Shown here one piece after another: positions 1 through 9,724 of a stretch of DNA of 64,000 nucleotides. The stretch's first letter is position 1. Each line of letters opens with the position of its first letter. Both the position numbers and the translations under genes were made by a program. Origin of the DNA: JBAXXL01 sp037127915 (GTDB taxonomy: Bacteria > Bacteroidota > Ignavibacteria > Kapaibacteriales > UBA2268); the NCBI GenBank assembly GCA_037127915.1, contig JBAXXL010000010.1:43198-107197 (forward strand), written 5' to 3'. A model generated the notes under the pieces. That model had not been told where the DNA came from, ran no database searches, and worked only from the letters and a program-made list of their open reading frames with translations.

Positions 1-208
1 TTGAGCCGGCGTCGTAGGATATATATAATCCTGAACCATTGGTTCCGGCAAAAACTACTAGGTCGGTCTTAAACTTCAAGACATCAACCTCAGTTCCGTA
101 GGGTATAGATGTTCTGCCCAGAAAATCTTCCGGCGCGCGAGTCAATGCCGCAGTCAAAAGCATTGGAATCGATAGTAGAAGAAATAAAATAATAAATACT
201 TTTTTCAT
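1..208 (-). CDS. Secreted protein, N-terminal part (runs off window edge); BNR/Ycf48-like start
   Basis: This is an open frame of 69 codons that leaves the window at position 1, so only the N-terminus is visible. It begins MKKVFIILFLLLSIPMLLTA, a clear Sec signal peptide (two lysines, a long hydrophobic core, small residues at the likely cleavage site). After a short linker the sequence reads VVFAGTNGSGLYISYDAGS, which resembles the first blade of BNR/Asp-box or Ycf48-type beta-propeller repeats, where a GTNGxGxYxSxDxG pattern is typical. I infer an exported beta-propeller protein, probably another T9SS cargo like its neighbours. The C-terminus that would prove that lies outside the window. 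No function beyond export is claimed. Confidence 0.6.
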   Translation of the reverse strand, partial: MKKVFIILFLLLSIPMLLTAALTRAPEDFLGRTSIPYGTEVDVLKFKTDLVVFAGTNGSGLYISYDAGS

Positions 209-948
209 TGATTCACCATAAAAATTACAAATTTACATACTATATATAATAATAACAAATAATTTCAAGATTTGTTACATTATTTTACAAAAATAATTAA
301 AAAATACATTTTAATCCAGAAGAATGCAGAAATAATGCTCAATTGTCAATTATCTAAATCAGAATACCCAGGATTAATTTAAAATTGACAGTTGATAGTT
401 GAAAATGAGAAAGAAGAATAAGAATAGCACACAGATGACGCAGATTTGGTAGAAAAACGAAGAAGTTTCTTGCCCGATGTATGAAGCTGATATCTCGCTG
501 ATGTATATATATATGTCATAACCGCGGAAGCGGTTATCCATCTTCAAAATGGGTATAGGGTATGGGGTTTGAGAAGAAAGAAGAAATTATGCCTTTAGGA
601 ATATAATGTTTTTAGCTAGAATGATGAATAGGATATACGGAGTGCCTTTAGGTACGGAATCAATTGACAGTTGATAGTTGAAAATGAGAAGAAAAGAGAC
701 CTCACCCCAACCCTCTCCTAAAAGGAGAGGGAGTAAGAACGTCATATATTTCAATGTCTTGTCGTTATGGCGAAAGCAGTTATCCATCTTCAAAATGGGT
801 ATACGGTATGGGGTATGGGGTTTAGGAAGAAGAGAAGAAATTATGCCTTTAGGCATATGATGTTTATAGCAAGAATGACGTATAGGATATACGTAGTGCC
901 TTTAGGTACGGAATCAATGGAAAATGCGAAGAAAGAGGAAAAATCAAT
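209..948. repeat. Gene-free stretch filled with dispersed REP-like repeats, including a ~130-bp direct repeat
   Basis: About 740 bases without a credible gene. Two degenerate copies of one unit lie at about 530-660 and 778-920. Each reads: a 'ttatccatcttcaaaatggg' start, a purine-rich stretch, 'tatgcctttagg', 'gtgcctttaggtac', then 'ggaatcaat'. Other elements are the hairpin at 711-731 (CCCTCTCCT, 3-nt loop, AGGAGAGGG; found again near 5358), the AACCGCGGAAGCGGTT hairpin near 517-532 (again near 5414), and 'gacagttgatagttgaaaat' at about 385 and 665 (relatives near 12,905 and 21,437). Short open frames here are repeat-derived and are not called as genes. Confidence 0.7.
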
Positions 949-989
949 AAAAAAAAGATGTCCAGCACCTTCGCGTGGTGTTGGACATC
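949..989 (-). terminator. Strong rho-independent terminator
   Basis: A 13-bp stem (957-969 with 977-989, one G:U pair, 7-nt loop) is followed on the minus strand by eight consecutive T (complement of the A-run 949-956). It lies 35 bp past the stop codon of the giant minus-strand gene at 1024-5082, so it very probably ends that transcript. A REP-like hairpin around 'gcatgctaaagcatg' lies between the stop codon and the terminator. Confidence 0.85.
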
Positions 990-1023
990 TGCATGCTAAA
1001 GCATGGGGTTGATATATATATAA

Positions 1024-4000
1024 CTATTTCACGATTACCATTGGTAATGTAGCATTGAAGCCATTAGCTGAAATCATATAGAAATATGTACCGCTTGCTA
1101 CGTTTAAGCCTTCGGTATTTACTTCTAATGTATTCATACCTTTGTTTGCAACACCATTAAATAATGTGCTAACTCGGCGGCCTGTTTGGTCAATCAAAGT
1201 TATGACAGCATTATCTGTTTCAGGCATTTCGAATCTGATTTTTGTACTGCCGGTCGATGGGTTTGGCATACAAGCATATAAAGCATAACCGTTTTCGCTT
1301 ATTACTTCTACACTTCCTGCTTCGTCCCATTTTGTTACAGTCAAGTTAAATACAACTTCAGTGCTAGCACATTCGTTTTCTAAAACGCATTTGTAAACGC
1401 CTGATTGGTTTTCATTAACTGATTCTAATAAGAGTGTTAATAACTGATTGCCAAGGAATTGATCCCAAACACCTTCTTTAAGTAATTCATCTTTATAATA
1501 CCATTTAATTGTAATAGGTTCTGCACCTGCTAACAAAATCACACTCATTGTAACGTCGTTACCGCGTTTTGTTGTGATATCAGCAAGATCTTTAACAATT
1601 CCTTCAGGAATGATTTTCAATGTTAGGCTACCGGCATTTGAATTTTTCGAAGTTGGTACTTCAGGAATTTCTGCTACACATACGTAATTACCTTGGTCTG
1701 CGGCTTGAACGTCGAAAACTTGTAATTTGTTTGTATATACGCCATTGTATTTAGCATCGTTCATTAAATTAATACCGTCTTTCATCCATTTATAAGTAAC
1801 TGTGTAATTCATTGGTGGAATAGCGTTAGCAGTAAATACCACATCAGTACCTGGACAAGGATTCAAATCTTCAGGATTGTCGCGGAATACTATTTCAGGA
1901 GTTTCTGAAATAACAAATGGGTTTGAATAAATAGTTCCGCATTGGCCTACGACTTTCACAAAATAAAAATCACCAGGTTGGCAAATATCAGTAGCTTGTA
2001 AATTTGTTAGGATTAATTCTGAAGATGCTGTCCCTGCGAAATGGTTGTCATTTTGTAAAGGAATAGAATCGTTTTTAACAGCGTCGAATTTATACCATTG
2101 GAAATAATCTTGGTAGTATGGAGGAACCAAACCACGATAGTGAACGCGGACGTTAAATGAATAATCATTGCCGACAACAGCATTGACAACTTCTTTAGGT
2201 TGTTCAACAATTGCTGGTGCTGATAGAGCGTAAACAGGAATACCGTCAGTTACTTTCGTTTTAGCGCCTGCACATGATGCTTGGCAAGTATATGTTCCGC
2301 TTACTGTAAAATCGAAATTATCGAAATTCAGAACGTAAGAATTTTCACCAGGTAGCGGGTCGCCATCTTTAAACCATTGGTATTTTGGTTGTGCGCCTTC
2401 CGAGGTTAAGCCTGCAATAAACAGACTTGCTTCAGGAGCACCTTCGCAATCAATTAATTCTTCGGTAAATGCAAAAATTGTAACTACAGGGAAGATGTTG
2501 AAAGCGCCGACATAATAAGCACCATCTCTAAATTTACCATCTTTGGTATTTTCTTCGTAGATTGCTTGGTAACCGGCAGGCCAGTTTACATTTTTCAATG
2601 GTGTAAAGAATGCTAATGCGTCTATATATTCCACAATGGTTAAGTTGGTATTTGTTTTATATTTTGGATCCACACTTCTTGCGTTTTTATCATAAGGAAG
2701 CATATCCGTTGGGTTGGTGTAAGTTGTTCCGGCGATTGTACCTAATTTGCCGGTAGTAGATAGATAGTTATTACCTTCTAAAGCGGCGGCGGTTTTTGTA
2801 GTGATTGAGAAAGAATTACCTGTTCCTTTGTTAACCAACATATTACGGAAAATTTTATTTGATCCGTTTTCAATTGTCATAGCATCGGCTGAACCCAAAG
2901 AAAGAGTTGAATTATAAGCAACAGTGAAATTACTGTTATCAATTTCCATTGCTTCACCATAACCAATCACTTCGTTTAGCAGAATCATTCCGCTTGAACC
3001 GGTTGCACTAATGCTTTTTAAAGTTACTTTGGAAGTGGCAAGAGCAACGACTACTTTGTTTTTAAGTATTTCAATAGGATAATTGACAATGTTCATACCA
3101 TAACCATTTTCCATAGTTATTGAATTGCCCGACACGATAACTTTTTTTGAACCAAGGGTTGGATTAGAAAGAGCAATACCGCTCGTTGCTGAATTCAAAT
3201 TTGTGTTCTGTAACATAATCGTATTATCATTAATTTGTCCGCCTGCAATACTGGTTGCGGAAATACCAATTATTCCTGTACAACCGGTTACAGAATTTCC
3301 GTTAATTATTGCCGGTGAGCTTACAACATCGTCAAGAACTGCTATGCCCGCGGCTTGAGTGTTTATACCCACAAGACCGGAAATGGTATTGTTTGTGATT
3401 TCTGTACCGTTTTGAACAAAAATACCGCCTTGAGATGGTATTGCGCTAGCCGCCATTATATTATCACTTATCACACCATTCGCTATACCTTCAACACGGA
3501 TTGCTCGGTTTGAAAACGAATTGAATTTGTTTTCTTTAATCAGCAAGCTTGATGAATTGCGAGTTGCATTTATCAACGACAAACTCAAATAACCATAATT
3601 GAAAGTATTAGTCAAATATTTATGCCTATTCATTTGGCTTGCTTGACAATCAATTAAAGAATTTGTAAATGGAGTTTGAAGGAAATTTGTCAAACCGTTG
3701 AATGTGTTATTCTCGAAAGTATAGTCGTCTGCATTACCTGTGATTTTAAATATTCTACCGCCGTAACTATAAGGATTGGTTACAGTAAATACCATATTTC
3801 TGAATGTTATCTTTGGAAGATTATTGATATACCATACATAATTCGAAGCATTTGTTGCCGCTTGAACAGTTACAACTCCAGGAACTGCAGGATCATTTTC
3901 AAATGTAAAGTTAATATTTCCGTGTTTAAAATTATCCATTGTAAAAGGACCGTCGTAAGTACCAGGTCTAATTCTAACAATAAAGTCACCATCGCCGGAA

Positions 4001-5082
4001 ATACCGGTTGCATTAATCAAATCGGTAACTTCTTTTAGTGTTTTAAAGTCGTAAGCAGTTCCGCCCACATAATAAGTACCCGGTCCAATTGGCATCGATA
4101 CGACTGTAGAAGGAGAAGCGTCATTTAATAAATTCCCGTCATCAACACCGTTTGGTTTATCAGTTGCGGCTACAAGGATATAAGATGTTGAAATACCTTT
4201 AGATTTAAAATTATATGTTCCTACCGTTACTTCAACCGAAGCTCCGCCTGCTAAATTTCCGCTCCATTTATATGCCGTTTGTGGAACGCCGTCAACAGAC
4301 CAATTGATAGTACAAGAAGTGATTGCGGCAGTTTCATAATTTTTAAGCATAACTTTAACAGGTTGAACACCTGCTGAAAGAGGTGTTGTTGGTGATGTGA
4401 TAGAGCTAATGCCGATATCGTAAGGTGCTTTGATATTTATTGCATAGTCTCTTGCTTCACCATATTGCGCGGAACAACATGTTAGTGTAGAGAAACTCAT
4501 TCCGTAAAATTCACTCGATACGCGTAGTCTTGTTAAACCGAATTTAGCGGTTGAAGGGATCGTTACAGTGAATGTTCCACCGGCTTGCGATCCGGTATTG
4601 TCAAAAAGACCTACTCTTTCTGATTCTTCGAATTCACCATTTTGGTCTAAATCAATATAAACATAATAATCCATAGGATTTTGGGTAGATGGAAGTACGT
4701 ATTCCGGTAAGACGCTTGAAGCGTCGTAAGAAACCGAAGGTGAACCACCATAAACTCTCATATCATAAGATTTATTCTTTTCTGCCTGGATTACAGTATT
4801 GTTTGAACTTACATCCCTATATCCATAAATACCACTAACATAAGCACCTGAATAGGGTACCTGCCCATACATAAGAGAACCGTCAGCATTACGCGGACCG
4901 TCCCATTTTTGTATAACAACTGAATTAAATTCCACCATATTAATGAACATTCTATAGCCTTCATTTTGGCTGGCTATTTTTGGAACACAGTAGGCTTGCG
5001 CACCAACGCTCCCGAATAACATAAGAACATACGCAACAATTATTGCTTTGAATCCTATGCTACACATTAAAGACCTTTTCAT
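1024..5082 (-). CDS. Giant T9SS cargo protein: GEVED, beta-helix and Ig-like domains (paralogue 1)
   Basis: A 1,352-residue exported protein of unknown target. In order: signal peptide (about 1-29, core AIIVAYVLMLFGSVGAQA); a GEVED-type domain around 145-215 (YVYIDLDQNGEFEESERVG, ending YGEARDYAINI); a CARDB-like beta domain around 220-330; a long Asn/Ser-rich stretch (about 335-800) with repeated NNT/GNS turns that look like a right-handed parallel beta-helix; three or more Ig-like repeats with paired cysteines (about 870-1250, for example GTYTCQA, GNYVCVA, GVYKCVL); and a C-terminal T9SS type A sorting domain (about 1275-1352, starting PNPSTGSTKIRF). The sorting domain predicts outer-membrane translocation and surface attachment or release. 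The closest relative is the neighbour at 5672-9724. The beta-helix plus Ig layout would suit an adhesin or glycan-binding protein, but that is inference. Confidence 0.85.
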   Translation of the reverse strand: MKRSLMCSIGFKAIIVAYVLMLFGSVGAQAYCVPKIASQNEGYRMFINMVEFNSVVIQKWDGPRNADGSLMYGQVPYSGAYVSGIYGYRDVSSNNTVIQAEKNKSYDMRVYGGSPSVSYDASSVLPEYVLPSTQNPMDYYVYIDLDQNGEFEESERVGLFDNTGSQAGGTFTVTIPSTAKFGLTRLRVSSEFYGMSFSTLTCCSAQYGEARDYAINIKAPYDIGISSITSPTTPLSAGVQPVKVMLKNYETAAITSCTINWSVDGVPQTAYKWSGNLAGGASVEVTVGTYNFKSKGISTSYILVAATDKPNGVDDGNLLNDASPSTVVSMPIGPGTYYVGGTAYDFKTLKEVTDLINATGISGDGDFIVRIRPGTYDGPFTMDNFKHGNINFTFENDPAVPGVVTVQAATNASNYVWYINNLPKITFRNMVFTVTNPYSYGGRIFKITGNADDYTFENNTFNGLTNFLQTPFTNSLIDCQASQMNRHKYLTNTFNYGYLSLSLINATRNSSSLLIKENKFNSFSNRAIRVEGIANGVISDNIMAASAIPSQGGIFVQNGTEITNNTISGLVGINTQAAGIAVLDDVVSSPAIINGNSVTGCTGIIGISATSIAGGQINDNTIMLQNTNLNSATSGIALSNPTLGSKKVIVSGNSITMENGYGMNIVNYPIEILKNKVVVALATSKVTLKSISATGSSGMILLNEVIGYGEAMEIDNSNFTVAYNSTLSLGSADAMTIENGSNKIFRNMLVNKGTGNSFSITTKTAAALEGNNYLSTTGKLGTIAGTTYTNPTDMLPYDKNARSVDPKYKTNTNLTIVEYIDALAFFTPLKNVNWPAGYQAIYEENTKDGKFRDGAYYVGAFNIFPVVTIFAFTEELIDCEGAPEASLFIAGLTSEGAQPKYQWFKDGDPLPGENSYVLNFDNFDFTVSGTYTCQASCAGAKTKVTDGIPVYALSAPAIVEQPKEVVNAVVGNDYSFNVRVHYRGLVPPYYQDYFQWYKFDAVKNDSIPLQNDNHFAGTASSELILTNLQATDICQPGDFYFVKVVGQCGTIYSNPFVISETPEIVFRDNPEDLNPCPGTDVVFTANAIPPMNYTVTYKWMKDGINLMNDAKYNGVYTNKLQVFDVQAADQGNYVCVAEIPEVPTSKNSNAGSLTLKIIPEGIVKDLADITTKRGNDVTMSVILLAGAEPITIKWYYKDELLKEGVWDQFLGNQLLTLLLESVNENQSGVYKCVLENECASTEVVFNLTVTKWDEAGSVEVISENGYALYACMPNPSTGSTKIRFEMPETDNAVITLIDQTGRRVSTLFNGVANKGMNTLEVNTEGLNVASGTYFYMISANGFNATLPMVIVK

Positions 5083-5159
5083 AATAAATTTCCCAAAAAT
5101 TAAAAAAATATTTTTTTATTTTGTATCGAAGTAAAATTAAACTTTTTACTTGTAATAAC

Positions 5160-5167
5160 CAAAAATA
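5160..5167 (-). promoter_or_regulatory. Possible -7 element upstream of giant paralogue 1
   Basis: The minus strand reads TATTTTTG, matching the Bacteroidota -7 consensus TAnnTTTG, 77 bp before the start codon. No TTTG was found at the expected -33 distance. The flanking string GGTTATTACAAGTAAAA is shared with the same place upstream of the second giant paralogue and, in altered form, with the relic near 12,770, so the region is conserved within the family. Confidence 0.4.
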
Positions 5168-5289
5168 TTTCGTATAATTAAAATAAAATAATAATATGGC
5201 AATTTATTAATTAAACAATAATAAATATATTTTTTGCTTATTGTAACTGTCGAAAATCGAAAGGTGAAAACCAAAGGAAAAATTAGCCG

Positions 5290-5600
5290 GCAATATTGTC
5301 TGAATCATGATACCAGAGATGTAGTTGAAAATGAGAAAGAATAGAGACCTCACCCCAACCCTCTCCTAAAAGGAGAGGTAGAAAGAACATCATATATATC
5401 AATGTCTTGTCATAACCGCGGAAGCGGTTATCCATCTTCAGGTAGTTGAAAATTAAAATTGAGAGGAAGCACGCGGGCTTGCGGAAGCATTCGGGCTTGC
5501 CCGCGTGAAATTAACGCAATTCTTCATTGGGGCAAGCCCCAAAGCTTCCAATATCATTGGAAAGTGTACCGTAAATATATAAAAAAATCAACCCCAGATT
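5290..5600. repeat. REP-like hairpin cluster between the giant paralogues
   Basis: No gene is seen in 5083-5671. The stretch holds a second copy of the CCCTCTCCT/AGGAGAGG hairpin (about 5358-5378) and of AACCGCGGAAGCGGTT (about 5414-5429). A long hairpin lies at 5470-5507 (arms CACGCGGGC and GCCCGCGTG). A perfect short hairpin lies at 5527-5542 (TTGGGGC, aa, GCCCCAA). The mix of unrelated stems with shared flanks is typical of REP/BIME arrays. Confidence 0.65.
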
Positions 5601-5634
5601 TAACTAAGGTTGATATATATAATAAATTAAATGT

Positions 5635-5657
5635 GAGACGGGTCTGAGACCCGTCTC
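5635..5657 (-). terminator. Possible terminator hairpin after giant paralogue 2
   Basis: A perfect GC-rich inverted repeat (GAGACGGGT at 5635 with ACCCGTCTC ending at 5657) lies 15 bp beyond the stop codon of the 5672-9724 gene. There is no good T-run after it on the minus strand, so it may be a REP-type hairpin that only protects the 3' end. Confidence 0.4.
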
Positions 5658-5671
5658 AACTAATCTTATTG

Positions 5672-8600
5672 TTATTTTATTATTACCATTGGTAATGATG
5701 CATTAAAGCCATTAGCTGAAATCATATAGAAATATGTACCGCTTGCTACGTTTAAGCTTTCGGTATTCACATCTAATATATTCATACCTTTGTTTGCAAC
5801 ACCATTAAATAATGTGCTAACTCGGCGGCCTGTTTGGTCAATCAAAGTTATGACAGCATTATCTGTTTCAGGCATTTCGAATCTGATTTTTGTACTGCCG
5901 GTCGATGGGTTTGGCATACAAGCATATAAAGCATAACCGTTTTCGCTTATTACTTCTACACTTCCTGCTTCGTCCCATTTTGTTACAGTCAAGTTAAATA
6001 CAACTTCAGTGCTAGCACATTCGTTTTCTAAAACGCATTTGTAAACGCCTGATTGGTTTTCATTAACTGATTCTAATAAGAGTGTTAATAACTGATTGCC
6101 AAGGAATTGATCCCAAACACCTTCTTTAAGTAATTCATCTTTATAATACCATTTAATTGTAATAGGTTCTGCACCTGCTAACAAAATCACACTCATTGTA
6201 ACGTCGTTACCGCGTTTTGTTGTGATATCAGCAAGATCTTTAACAATTCCTTCAGGAATGATTTTCAATGTTAGGCTACCGGCATTTGAATTTTTCGAAG
6301 TTGGTACTTCAGGAATTTCTGCTACACATACGTAATTACCTTGGTCTGCGGCTTGAACGTCGAAAACTTGTAATTTGTTTGTATATACGCCATTGTATTT
6401 AGCATCGTTCATTAAATTAATACCGTCTTTCATCCATTTATAAGTTACTGTGTAATTCATTGGTGGAATAGCATTGGCTGTAAATACTACATCTGTTCCA
6501 GGACAAGGGTTTAAGTTTTCAGGATTGTCGCGGAATACAACTTCAGGAGTTTCTGAAATTACAAATGGATTTGAATATACAGTTCCGCATTGGCCTACGA
6601 CTTTCATGAAATAAAAATCACCAGGTTGGCAAATATCTGAGGCTTGCAAGTTTGTAAGGATTAATTCTGAAGATTTTGCACCTGCAAAATGATCGTCATT
6701 TTGTAAAGGAATAGAATCGTTTTTAACAGCGTCGAATTTGTACCATTGGAAATAGTCTTGGTAGTAAGGAGGAACCAAACCACGATAGTGAACGCGAACG
6801 TTAAATGAATAATCATTACCTACTACAGCATTAACAACTTCTTTTGGTTGTTCAACAATTGCAGGAGCTGATAAAGCGTAAACAGGAATACCATCGGTTA
6901 CTTTTGTTTTAGCGCCTGCACACGATGCTTGGCAAGTATATGTTCCGCTTACCGTATAATCGAAATTATCGAAATTCAACATGTAAGAATTTTCACCAGG
7001 TAGCGGGTCACCGTCTTTAAACCATTGGTATTTTGGTGATGCGCCTTCCGAGGTTAAACCTGCAATAAACAGACTTGCTTCAGGAGCACCTTCGCAATCA
7101 ATTAATTCTTCGGTGAATGCAAAAATTGTAACTACAGGGAAAATGTTAAAAGCTCCAACATAATAAGCACCATCTCTGAATTTACCGTCTTTAGTATTTT
7201 CTTCATAGATTGCTTGATAACCTGCTGGCCAGTTTACATTTTTCAAAGGTGTAAAGAATGCTAAATCTTCAATATACTCTACTATTAGTAAGTTGGTATT
7301 TGTTTTGTATTTTGGATCAGCGCTTCTTGCGTATTTATCAAACGGAAGCATATCCGTTGGGTTTGTGTAAGGTGTTCCGGCGATTTTGCCTAATGTACCT
7401 GTTGTACAGTAATAATTGTTTCCTTCTAATACGGCTGAATTTGCAGAAGTAATTGAGAATGAATTACCTGTTCCCTGATTAACTAACATATTACGGAAAA
7501 TTTTATTACTTCCCTTATCTATTGTCATAACTTCAGATGAACCCAATGAAAGAGTCGAGTTATAAGCAACTGTAAAATTACTGTTATTCAGTTCCATTGC
7601 TTGGCCATAACCAATAACTTCGTTTAGCAACATCATTCCGTTTGAACCGGTTGCGCTAATGCTTTTTAATGTTACTTTTGAAGAAGCATTCGAAACAACT
7701 ATTTTGTTTTTCAAAACTTCGACAGGATAATTAACTACATTCAGACCATAACCATTTTCCATAGTTATATAATTTTCTGACAATGTAACCTGTTTTGTTC
7801 CAAGTGCGGTATTTGAAAGTGTAATACCGTTTGTAGCTGTATTTAGGTTAGCGTTCTGCAAAATGATTGAGTTGTTCGATATTGTTCCGCCTGCGATTGC
7901 GTTTGCTGAAATACCGCTAATACCGGTACTGCCTGTGATGCTGTTGCCTGTAATAATTGCAGGAGAGCTTACTAAATTGTCATCGACCAAGATACCTGCC
8001 GCTAAAGTGTTCACACCAACTATACCGGAAATGTTATTGTTTGTGATTTCGGTTCCATTTTGTACATATATACCGCCTGAAGAAGGTATTCCGCTAGCTG
8101 TTAATAAGTTGTCACTTATTACACCATTCGCTATACCTTCCACACGGATTGCTCTGTTTGAAAACGAATAAAATTTGTTTTCTTTTATCAGCAAGCCTGA
8201 GGAATTGCGTGTAGAATTTATTAATGACAAACTCAAATATCCATAATTGAATACATTTGTCAGATATTTATGATTGTTCATCGGGCTGGCTTGACAATCA
8301 ATCAAAGAATATGTAAATGGAGTTTGAAGGAAATTTGTCAAACCATTAAACGTGTTCTTCTCGAAAGTATAGTTGTCAGCATTGCCGCGAATCATGAAAA
8401 TTCTGCCGCCGTAGCTGTATGGGTTGGTAACTGTGAATGTTAAATTTCTGAAAGTTACATTCGGCATATTATTGAGATACCATACATAATTAGAAGAATT
8501 TGTCGCCGCTTGAATAGTGACTAAACCCGGCATATCTGGGTCGCTTTCAAATACAAAATTAATATTTCCTTTTTTGAAATTATCCATAGTAAATGGACCG

Positions 8601-9724
8601 TCATAAGTACCAGGTCTCATTCTTAAAACAAAGTCACCATCGCCCATAATGCCTGTGGAATTGATCAAATCTGTAGCTTCTTTCAAAGTTTTAAAGTCAT
8701 AAGCTACAGTACCGCCCACATAGTATATACCAGGTCCTATAGGCATAGAAACAGTGGTCAAAGGTGAAGAGTCGTTATACAAATTGCCGTCCGACTCACC
8801 GTTAGGACTGTCAGTGGCGGCTAAGATTGTATAGGCCGAGGTTGTACCTTTCTTTTTAAAATCATAAGTTCCTAAAGTAACTTCTACCGAACTGCCGCCG
8901 CCTAAATAACCTTTCCATTTTAAGGCAGTCTGAGGTTTACCGTCGATAGCCCAATTAATAGAACAGGAAGTAACCGGTTCTTTTGCATAATTTACTAAAA
9001 TCGCTTTAACCGGTTGAACACCTGCCGAAAGTGGTGTAGTAGGCGATGTGATTTGGCTGATTCCAATGTCAAATCCGGCTTTTATTTCGATAATATAATC
9101 TTTTGCTTCGCCGTAATATGAATTACATGCGTCAAACGGTCCCCAATTTCCATTGTTGCCATAATAATCGCAAACGATGCGCATTGTAGTTTGACCGCTT
9201 TGCGCATCACTCGGAATTGAAATTTGGAATTTTCCAAAACAATCCTGACCTTGGCTATCAAATTGACCGGCTAATTCGGATTTCTCATCAAATTCACCGT
9301 CTTGGTTAAAGTCAACATAGACTTTGAAATCCTGTGGATAGTTACATGAGTACATAGCATATTCATCGATTGTATTATTATAATCTTCGTATAATTCATA
9401 AGCACCTCCGTAAACTTCCATAGTGAAATCTTTGCCCTTCTCGGCATACATTATATTGTTATTCCAATCTACATCTTTATAACCATAAAAATTAGGTGAA
9501 TTATAGTAATATAAATTACCATATTCATCGCGTGGGAAATCCCATCTCTGAATAACCTCACCTTCGAATTTGACAAGATTGATAGCCATGTTATAACTAT
9601 AGCTCCAACCATAGTAAGTATAGAAATAGCAGTACGATTTAGCACCGACGCTTGCGAACAACATAAGAACAAATGCAACAATTATTGCCTTGAATCCTAT
9701 GTTACTTAATAAAGGTTTTTTCAT
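5672..9724 (-). CDS. Giant T9SS cargo protein: GEVED, beta-helix and Ig-like domains (paralogue 2)
   Basis: A 1,350-residue paralogue of the 1024-5082 protein with the same order: signal peptide, GEVED-like domain (VYVDFNQDGEFDEKSELAG, then YGEAKDYIIEI), CARDB-like domain, Asn/Ser-rich beta-helix, Ig-like repeats and a T9SS type A sorting domain. The frame is open up to 9805, but I choose the ATG at 9722-9724. It gives MKKPLLSNIGFKAIIVAFVL, which aligns with the start of paralogue 1 and makes a proper signal peptide; the 27 extra residues upstream do not. The N-terminal third has diverged from the other copy, the middle is similar, and the 3' end of the gene is nearly identical at DNA level (identical over 5779-6445). 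The pair therefore looks like a tandem duplication with later gene conversion. Confidence 0.85.
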   Translation of the reverse strand: MKKPLLSNIGFKAIIVAFVLMLFASVGAKSYCYFYTYYGWSYSYNMAINLVKFEGEVIQRWDFPRDEYGNLYYYNSPNFYGYKDVDWNNNIMYAEKGKDFTMEVYGGAYELYEDYNNTIDEYAMYSCNYPQDFKVYVDFNQDGEFDEKSELAGQFDSQGQDCFGKFQISIPSDAQSGQTTMRIVCDYYGNNGNWGPFDACNSYYGEAKDYIIEIKAGFDIGISQITSPTTPLSAGVQPVKAILVNYAKEPVTSCSINWAIDGKPQTALKWKGYLGGGSSVEVTLGTYDFKKKGTTSAYTILAATDSPNGESDGNLYNDSSPLTTVSMPIGPGIYYVGGTVAYDFKTLKEATDLINSTGIMGDGDFVLRMRPGTYDGPFTMDNFKKGNINFVFESDPDMPGLVTIQAATNSSNYVWYLNNMPNVTFRNLTFTVTNPYSYGGRIFMIRGNADNYTFEKNTFNGLTNFLQTPFTYSLIDCQASPMNNHKYLTNVFNYGYLSLSLINSTRNSSGLLIKENKFYSFSNRAIRVEGIANGVISDNLLTASGIPSSGGIYVQNGTEITNNNISGIVGVNTLAAGILVDDNLVSSPAIITGNSITGSTGISGISANAIAGGTISNNSIILQNANLNTATNGITLSNTALGTKQVTLSENYITMENGYGLNVVNYPVEVLKNKIVVSNASSKVTLKSISATGSNGMMLLNEVIGYGQAMELNNSNFTVAYNSTLSLGSSEVMTIDKGSNKIFRNMLVNQGTGNSFSITSANSAVLEGNNYYCTTGTLGKIAGTPYTNPTDMLPFDKYARSADPKYKTNTNLLIVEYIEDLAFFTPLKNVNWPAGYQAIYEENTKDGKFRDGAYYVGAFNIFPVVTIFAFTEELIDCEGAPEASLFIAGLTSEGASPKYQWFKDGDPLPGENSYMLNFDNFDYTVSGTYTCQASCAGAKTKVTDGIPVYALSAPAIVEQPKEVVNAVVGNDYSFNVRVHYRGLVPPYYQDYFQWYKFDAVKNDSIPLQNDDHFAGAKSSELILTNLQASDICQPGDFYFMKVVGQCGTVYSNPFVISETPEVVFRDNPENLNPCPGTDVVFTANAIPPMNYTVTYKWMKDGINLMNDAKYNGVYTNKLQVFDVQAADQGNYVCVAEIPEVPTSKNSNAGSLTLKIIPEGIVKDLADITTKRGNDVTMSVILLAGAEPITIKWYYKDELLKEGVWDQFLGNQLLTLLLESVNENQSGVYKCVLENECASTEVVFNLTVTKWDEAGSVEVISENGYALYACMPNPSTGSTKIRFEMPETDNAVITLIDQTGRRVSTLFNGVANKGMNILDVNTESLNVASGTYFYMISANGFNASLPMVIIK

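Noticed and set aside
767..1012. 81-residue open frame in the 5' gap
   Set aside because: It spans a repeat unit and a strong minus-strand terminator.
3676..4038. 120-residue frame opposite giant paralogue 1
   Set aside because: Antisense shadow of a well-supported gene, without a ribosome binding site or domain.
5459..5647. 62-residue open frame in the gap between the giant paralogues
   Set aside because: It is built from hairpin repeats (5470-5507, 5527-5542); the codon pattern reflects palindromes, not protein.
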